A DNA stretch of 64,000 nucleotides from assembly GCF_001613045.1 (NCBI RefSeq), contig NZ_BDBP01000004.1, positions 62,001-126,000 on the forward strand, given 5' to 3'. The stretch's first letter is position 1. Each line of letters opens with the position of its first letter. A model generated the notes under the pieces. It did not search any database. It was given only the letters and a program-made list of their open reading frames with translations, and was not told the origin of the DNA. Below are positions 59,471 through 64,000 of the stretch, in pieces. A program made the position numbers and the translations under genes. This DNA comes from Nocardia lijiangensis NBRC 108240 (GTDB lineage Bacteria > Actinomycetota > Actinomycetes > Mycobacteriales > Mycobacteriaceae).

Positions 59471-60400
59471 TCAGCCCGACCAGGCGGCGTGGTCCGTCCA
59501 CGCCTGGAGTGTCCTCGTCGTTTCGAATCGTCGCGGTTCCCCGGTGACCGGATCGGTGAACTCGAGCGACGCGGCCAGCAGTTGCAGCGGCCGGGTGAAA
59601 TCGTGCACCGGTTTGTCGGTGAGCATCGGGTAGAAATCGTCGCCGAGGATCGGCACGCCGAGCCCGTTCATGTGCAGGCGCAATTGGTGGGTCCGCCCGG
59701 TCAGCGGCCGCAGCCGATAGCGGCCCAGCCCGTCGCGGTGCTCGAGCAGGTCGACGACGGTTTCCGCATTGGGTTCGCCCTCGACCTCTTGGGCCGCGAG
59801 CACCTGCTTCTCCTTGATGATGCGGCTGCGCACCGTGCGCGGCAGGTCCAGATCGGGCCGATAGGGGGCGATCGCCTCGTACTCTTTGCGCACCGCCCGC
59901 CGGTGGAACATGGTCTGGTACGCCCCGCGCCGGGCCGGGTCGACGATGAAAAGCAGCAGTCCAGCGGTCACCCGATCGAGCCGGTGCGCGGGCACCAGAT
60001 CGGGCAGATCCAATTCCTGACGCAGCCGGACCAGCGCGGTCTGCCGGATGTGCTGACCGCGCGGAATGGTGGCGAGGAAGTGCGGCTTGTCCACCACCAG
60101 CAGGTTCTCGTCGCGGTGCACGACGGTGATGTCGAACGGCACGTCGGTCTCGTCCGGCAGGTCGCGATGGAACCACACGGCCCCGCCCGGGACGTACGGT
60201 GCGTCCGGCGCGAGGGGTCCCTCGAGATCGACGATCCCGCCCTCGCGCAGGAGTTGATCGATCCGTTCCGGCGCGACCCGGGGAAGTCGCTCGACCAGAT
60301 GGTCGCGAATCGTTGCCCACTCGCCCGTTTCCGGCAGTCGGAGCCGGGCCGGGTCCAAGCCGTACCGCTTGGGCAGCGGCGGCTGCTGCCTTCTTCTCAT
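59471..60400 (-). CDS. RluA-family pseudouridine synthase
   Basis: A 309-residue RNA-modifying enzyme that isomerises uridine to pseudouridine in rRNA or tRNA. The catalytic motif HRLDRVTAG holds the essential Asp. RPLTGRTHQLRLHMNGLGVPILGD (in parts) is the typical C-terminal block. The N-terminal region (RIDQLLREGGI) is S4-like. The ATG at 60400 is preferred to a TTG at 60409. The target site cannot be predicted from sequence. Confidence 0.92.
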   Translation of the reverse strand: MRRRQQPPLPKRYGLDPARLRLPETGEWATIRDHLVERLPRVAPERIDQLLREGGIVDLEGPLAPDAPYVPGGAVWFHRDLPDETDVPFDITVVHRDENLLVVDKPHFLATIPRGQHIRQTALVRLRQELDLPDLVPAHRLDRVTAGLLLFIVDPARRGAYQTMFHRRAVRKEYEAIAPYRPDLDLPRTVRSRIIKEKQVLAAQEVEGEPNAETVVDLLEHRDGLGRYRLRPLTGRTHQLRLHMNGLGVPILGDDFYPMLTDKPVHDFTRPLQLLAASLEFTDPVTGEPRRFETTRTLQAWTDHAAWSG

Positions 60401-60562
60401 CGGCAACAACTCTAATCGCCCCAGGTCAACCGGCCGCGACCGGGCGGTTGACGCTCGGGCGTCGCGATGACGGATGGTTGGGCACGAGGTGGAACTACGC
60501 CACCTCGAGACCGGCGCGCGGTGCCGCCATCCGACGGCAGCGCGCCGGTGCGCACGCCCGAA

Positions 60563-61015
60563 TCAGAAGCCGCGCAACCGATCCGGCGTAATCCGAATGG
60601 GCACCGAGTATTCCGCGTAGAACTCCTCCGCCGACATCTTGATGTCCACCAAGCCCTCGGTGTACTTCTCCGTGTACGAGGCGATTTCGTCGTCCGACGG
60701 CCATTCCTCGACGATGCGCGCCGTCCCGGTCAGCACTACCACTTCGCTGCCGTTGTCGGTGCTGTTGAGGTTCAGCGAGACGCGCGGGTTGTGGACGATA
60801 TTGCGTACCTTCGCCTTGTCCGGCTGGCTGAACAGCAGGAACTCGCCGTCGCGCCACTGGAACCAGACGGGGTTCGGCTGCGGCGTGCCGGACGGGCCGA
60901 CGGTGGTGAGCCAGAGGACGAACTCGCGGCCGAGGCGCTCGGCGACTTTGGCGCCGAAGTCGGTACCGGTGTCGACGACGGGCGCGGCGGGGCGATCGGA
61001 TGCCGTGGTGGTCAT
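60563..61015 (-). CDS. PPOX-class FMN/F420-binding protein (TIGR03667-like)
   Basis: A 150-residue split-barrel flavin- or F420-binding protein of the pyridoxamine-phosphate-oxidase-like superfamily. LWLTTVGPSGTPQPNPVWFQW and the VRNIVHNPRVSLNLNSTD segment are typical, and the C-terminus PIRITPDRLRGF matches the TIGR03667 subgroup. It probably binds coenzyme F420, which is abundant in mycolata. It starts 67 bp downstream of a 64-codon ORF on the same strand, so the two may form an operon that begins at the iron box region. Confidence 0.87.
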   Translation of the reverse strand: MTTTASDRPAAPVVDTGTDFGAKVAERLGREFVLWLTTVGPSGTPQPNPVWFQWRDGEFLLFSQPDKAKVRNIVHNPRVSLNLNSTDNGSEVVVLTGTARIVEEWPSDDEIASYTEKYTEGLVDIKMSAEEFYAEYSVPIRITPDRLRGF

Positions 61016-61082
61016 GGTGTGGTCAACGTCTCCGGACGCGCCCCGATTCCGGTCGGCGCGGAGATGTCCGAATACCGCGAAA

Positions 61083-61277
61083 TCAGGGCTCGGCGCGTTC
61101 GTCGAGCACCATGCGCCGCGCCTCGACGAGGGTCTGCCGCGCTCGTCGGCGCACCCGGCACAGTTCGACGGAGCAATACAGATGGATCTGCATCGCGCGG
61201 TGAGCCTGGGCCGCGGAGAGTTCCCCTGGATCGGCGTGGCAATCGGTAATGGCCGAAACAATGTGTGTGACAAACAT
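61083..61277 (-). CDS. Small Cys-containing protein, 64 residues, unrecognised
   Basis: The ATG at 61277 is preceded by GGAGG at an eight-base spacing, one of the best ribosome-binding sites in the window; an upstream in-frame TTG at 61292 overlaps that site and is unlikely. The protein (MFVTHIVSAITDCHADPGE at the start) has three cysteines at residues 13, 35 and 40, two histidines near the N-terminus and a strongly basic, probably helical C-terminal half. It has no signal peptide. It is divergent from the IrtA-like gene across an iron box and lies upstream of the PPOX gene. A metal- or haem-related role is a guess; it could also be a chance ORF. Confidence 0.6.
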   Translation of the reverse strand: MFVTHIVSAITDCHADPGELSAAQAHRAMQIHLYCSVELCRVRRRARQTLVEARRMVLDERAEP

Positions 61278-61453
61278 TTCCACAACCTCCAACTCTGGAG
61301 ACGGGTAGATAACGGGGAAAAGTAGTTCCCGATCCGGTGTTCCGGAACCGAGACGAAGCGCCGTTCACGCAACTTTCGACGCGGCGTCGGACAGCGGCAA
61401 AGCCACGGACTCGCGCGGCCACCGCCGTTCGCCTGCCGTTCCACCGTCGCGGG

Positions 61454-61472
61454 GAAAGTTAGCCTTACCTAT
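61454..61472. promoter_or_regulatory. DtxR/IdeR-type iron box
   Basis: GAAAGTTAGCCTTACCTAT matches the IdeR consensus TTAGGTTAGSCTAACCTAA at about 15 of 19 positions, including thirteen consecutive bases allowing W. It is 61 bp before the IrtA-like start and 176 bp before the divergent 64-codon ORF. Iron-dependent repression of the ABC genes is expected from this. Confidence 0.65.
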
Positions 61473-61533
61473 CTTTCTGTGTGAAGATGAGGCGGATTCC
61501 GGCGAGGTACGCCAGAACGAGAGGCGAGGACAC

Positions 61534-63387
61534 ATGACGGTGGAGGTCACGCCGCACGCAGCGGCGGAGACGGGGAACCGGCCGCCCCGTGCGGTGGCGA
61601 AACAACGCAAGCAACAGCAGGCGCTGGCGCGCAAGGAGATTCTCGCGCCGGTGCAGGGGGCGCTGACGCTCGCCAGCATCGTCATGGCGATCGCTTCGGT
61701 CTGCACCGTGGTGCCGTTCATTCTGATCGTCGAGGCCTGCCGCGAACTGCTCGACGATCCGGTGGACACCGATCGGGTGTGGCGGCTGTTCGGTCTTTCG
61801 ATGCTGGTGCTGCTGGTGCGCGCCCTGTTGCAGGCGGCGGCGTTGACCTGGACGCACCTGGTGGACGGCGGCTATCAGCTCACCGTGCGCCGCGCGCTCG
61901 CCGCCAAGCTGACCAGGGTGCCGCTCGGCTGGTTCGGCGAGCACGGCTCCGGCGAGGTGAAGAAGTACCTCCAAGACGACGTGGAGGCGCTGCACTATCT
62001 GGTGGCGCACGCGCGGCTGGAGTTCGTCGGCGCGCTGCTCGTGCCGCTCGTCTCGCTCGGCTATCTGTTCACCGTCGACTGGCGGCTGACGCTGGTCCTG
62101 CTGGTTCCGCTGTTCGTCTACGCCATGGCTTTCCGCAAGATGATGGACCGCGAGAGCATGGACCGCCTCGCGGTCTACACCCGCTGGGAGCGCCGGGTGC
62201 AGCAGGCGACCATCGAGTTCGTCGACGGCATCCAGGTGGTCCGCGCCTTCGGGCAGGCGGGCAAGGCGCATCGCGAGTTCCAGGACGCCGTCGACGGCCA
62301 GGCCGACAGCTTCGACCGGTGGAAGACGCCGATGATCCGGCTCCAGGCGGTGGCCGACATCATGATCTCCCCGGTGTTCGTGATGCTGGTGATCGTTGTC
62401 GCCGGATTGGCGGGCGTCGGCGCGGACTGGCTGGCTCCGCTCGACGTGCTGCCGTTCCTGCTGGTCGGTCTCGGTCTCGGCAGCGCGCTGCTCGGCCTCG
62501 GTTACGGGGGACAGGCGCTGCGTGCGGCGGGCGCGGCGGCCGAGCGACTGTACGAGGTGCAGCAGAGCCCCGAACTCGTCTCCGCCGCACCGGTATCCGA
62601 CGAGCCTGGCGAGCAGGCCGAAGCGGGACGCGTCCGCTTCGAATCCGTCGGGTTCGGCTACCGCGAGGGTCACGAGGTGCTGCGCGACATCGACCTTGAG
62701 CTGCGGCCTGGCACCATCACCGCGCTGGTCGGCCCCAGCGGTTCCGGCAAGTCGACGCTGGCCAAACTGCTGCCGCGCTTCTACGACATCGGGTCGGGCC
62801 GGATCACGATCGGCGGCCGCGATATTCGCGACTACCCGAGCGACGAGCTCTATCGCACAGTCGGTTTCGTCTTCCAGGATGTGCGGCTGATCCGCGGCAC
62901 CGTCCGCGAGAACCTGCTGCTCGCGGAGCCGGACGCCGACGACGCCGCGCTGGAGCGGGCGGCGCGCGCCGCCCAGATCCACGACCGCATCCTCGCGCTG
63001 CCCCGTGGCTACGACTCCGAGATCGGCGTCGACGCCACACTCTCCGGCGGTGAGGCGCAACGGCTTTCGGTGGCTCGTGCGTTGCTCGCCGATACGCCGG
63101 TGCTGGTGCTGGACGAGGCGACGGCCTTCGCCGACCCAGAATCGGAGGCGGCCGTGCAGGACGCGCTCGCCGCGCTGGTGGCCGGGCGCACCGTGCTGGT
63201 CATCGCGCACCGGCTGCACACCATCACCGGCGTGGACCGGATTCTGGTGCTGGAGAACGGCACCCTCGTCGAACAGGGCGATCACCGCACCCTGTCTGCG
63301 GCGGGCGGTACCTACCAGCGGCTCTGGGAGATCAACGAGGCGGCCCTTGGCGCGGTCTCGCTCGTGGAAAGTGAGACAGCCCGATGA
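61534..63387 (+). CDS. ABC transporter, IrtA-like permease-ATPase without the siderophore-interacting domain
   Basis: A 617-residue fused membrane/ATPase half-transporter. About six membrane segments occupy residues 40-320. The ATPase domain has Walker A GPSGSGKST near residue 400, signature LSGGEAQRLS near 503 and Walker B VLVLDEATAFAD near 523. Its partner gene overlaps it by ATGA, and the iron box upstream fits the mycobacterial IrtAB system, which imports ferric carboxymycobactins. Mycobacterial IrtA has an N-terminal FAD-binding siderophore-reductase domain; here the N-terminus is only about 35 charged residues. Siderophore import or export is therefore inferred, and it may rely on a separate reductase. 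AGGCGAGGA lies upstream of the ATG. Confidence 0.88.
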   Translation: MTVEVTPHAAAETGNRPPRAVAKQRKQQQALARKEILAPVQGALTLASIVMAIASVCTVVPFILIVEACRELLDDPVDTDRVWRLFGLSMLVLLVRALLQAAALTWTHLVDGGYQLTVRRALAAKLTRVPLGWFGEHGSGEVKKYLQDDVEALHYLVAHARLEFVGALLVPLVSLGYLFTVDWRLTLVLLVPLFVYAMAFRKMMDRESMDRLAVYTRWERRVQQATIEFVDGIQVVRAFGQAGKAHREFQDAVDGQADSFDRWKTPMIRLQAVADIMISPVFVMLVIVVAGLAGVGADWLAPLDVLPFLLVGLGLGSALLGLGYGGQALRAAGAAAERLYEVQQSPELVSAAPVSDEPGEQAEAGRVRFESVGFGYREGHEVLRDIDLELRPGTITALVGPSGSGKSTLAKLLPRFYDIGSGRITIGGRDIRDYPSDELYRTVGFVFQDVRLIRGTVRENLLLAEPDADDAALERAARAAQIHDRILALPRGYDSEIGVDATLSGGEAQRLSVARALLADTPVLVLDEATAFADPESEAAVQDALAALVAGRTVLVIAHRLHTITGVDRILVLENGTLVEQGDHRTLSAAGGTYQRLWEINEAALGAVSLVESETAR

Positions 63388-64000
63388 TTCGCAAAGTGCT
63401 CGGCCTAGTGCCCGCCGAATTCGCACCGCTGACACCGCGATTGCTCGCCGCGATCCTGGCGCAGGCGATCAGCCAGGCGGTCGCGTACCTGCTGCTGGTT
63501 CCGGTGCTCGAGGCACTGTTCGACGACGACCTCGGACGCGCCTGGTTCTGGGCGGCGCCGATGCTGGTCGCGGTCGGCGCCGTCGTGGTGTTCGGCTACC
63601 TGCAGGCCTCGCTCGGTCTGCGTATCGCGGTGGGCATGCAGCGCGGCCTGCAAACCCGGCTCGGCGATCACCTGAACGCGCTGCCGCTCGGCTGGTTCGA
63701 AACCCGCAGCTCCGGGCCGCTGTCGCGGGTCACGGTGGAGAACGTGCGCGAGATCCAGGGCGCCGTCGCCTATCTGCTCGCCAAGGTGGTCACCGGCATC
63801 GTGGTCCCGCTGGGCGTCGCCGTCGGCATGCTGTTCATCGACTGGCGGATCGCGCTGACCATGCTGCTCGCCGCCCCGGTGCTCTTCCTCGTCAACGGCC
63901 TCGCCAACCGCGCGTATCAGCGGGCCGATCATGGCATGCACGCGGCGGCGGCCGAAGCCGATTCGCGCGTGGTGGAATTCGCGCAGGCCCAGCCGGTGCT
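63384..64000 (+). CDS. ABC transporter, IrtB-like half-transporter (3' end outside the window)
   Basis: The first 205 residues of a second permease-ATPase, cut by the right edge. Membrane segments are visible (LLAAILAQAISQAVAYLLLVPV in parts; WFWAAPMLVAVGAVVVFGYL; VVTGIVVPLGVAVGMLFIDW). The NLP-type coupling segment LNALPLGWFETRSSGPLSRVTVENVREIQG parallels PLGWFGEHGSGEVKKYLQDDVEAL of its partner. The ATG overlaps the upstream stop (ATGA), so the pair is translationally coupled and expected to form a heterodimer. The ATPase part lies beyond the window. Confidence 0.88.
   Translation, partial: MIRKVLGLVPAEFAPLTPRLLAAILAQAISQAVAYLLLVPVLEALFDDDLGRAWFWAAPMLVAVGAVVVFGYLQASLGLRIAVGMQRGLQTRLGDHLNALPLGWFETRSSGPLSRVTVENVREIQGAVAYLLAKVVTGIVVPLGVAVGMLFIDWRIALTMLLAAPVLFLVNGLANRAYQRADHGMHAAAAEADSRVVEFAQAQPV

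Overview
The window is chromosomal DNA from a high-GC, mycolic-acid-containing actinobacterium, most likely Nocardia or a close relative. Third codon positions are strongly G/C and GTG starts are common. A secreted antigen-85-like mycolyltransferase is present, the ribosomal S10 operon has the actinobacterial order, and an IrtAB-type ABC pair lies behind a DtxR/IdeR-like iron box. The genus is an inference from gene content.

Positions 1-33423 hold three consecutive NRPS genes on the + strand. NRPS1 enters from the left edge (1-4073): Ser-type A, T, C, then a truncated, motif-less A domain (A*). NRPS2 (4181-16438) is A-T-C-A-T-C-A-T-C-A-T-TE and has no leading C domain. NRPS3 (16672-33423) is A-T-C-A-T-C-A-T-C-A-T-E*-C-A-T-TE. 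It also lacks a leading C and carries an epimerization-like domain (E*) whose catalytic HH motif is lost. NRPS1+NRPS2 and the middle of NRPS3 run parallel in domain order and A-domain specificity codes (Ser, then a DALF-type code, then DIWHFAWVVK). This suggests duplication followed by gene fission, E-domain loss and A-domain recombination. No MbtH protein, phosphopantetheinyl transferase or tailoring enzyme is visible, so the product cannot be named.

Positions 33533-44555 are mixed: the antigen-85-like secreted esterase, an extended SDR, a crotonase, a tandem-TetR regulator with a direct-repeat operator candidate, an aldehyde-dehydrogenase homologue lacking its catalytic cysteine, a DrrABC-type exporter operon (possibly the NRPS product exporter), a CrtL-type lycopene cyclase and a DUF4442 hotdog protein.

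Positions 44556-50405 are the S10 ribosomal protein operon (rpsJ-rplC-rplD-rplW-rplB-rpsS-rplV-rpsC-rplP-rpmC-rpsQ), with a recognisable promoter, a long leader and a 16-bp terminal hairpin.

Positions 50651-61015 hold a phosphatase-like protein, an EXLDI protein with an MMPL transporter, an unrecognised protein, a DUF2637-like membrane protein with four tandem repeats of about 36 residues, a VOC protein, a CPBP intramembrane protease, a secreted small protein, an RluA-type pseudouridine synthase and a PPOX-family protein.

Positions 61083-64000 hold a previously easy-to-miss 64-codon ORF with a strong ribosome-binding site, diverging across an iron box from an IrtA/IrtB-like ABC exporter pair. 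The second ABC gene runs off the right edge. No tRNA, rRNA, CRISPR array, insertion sequence or phage gene was seen.
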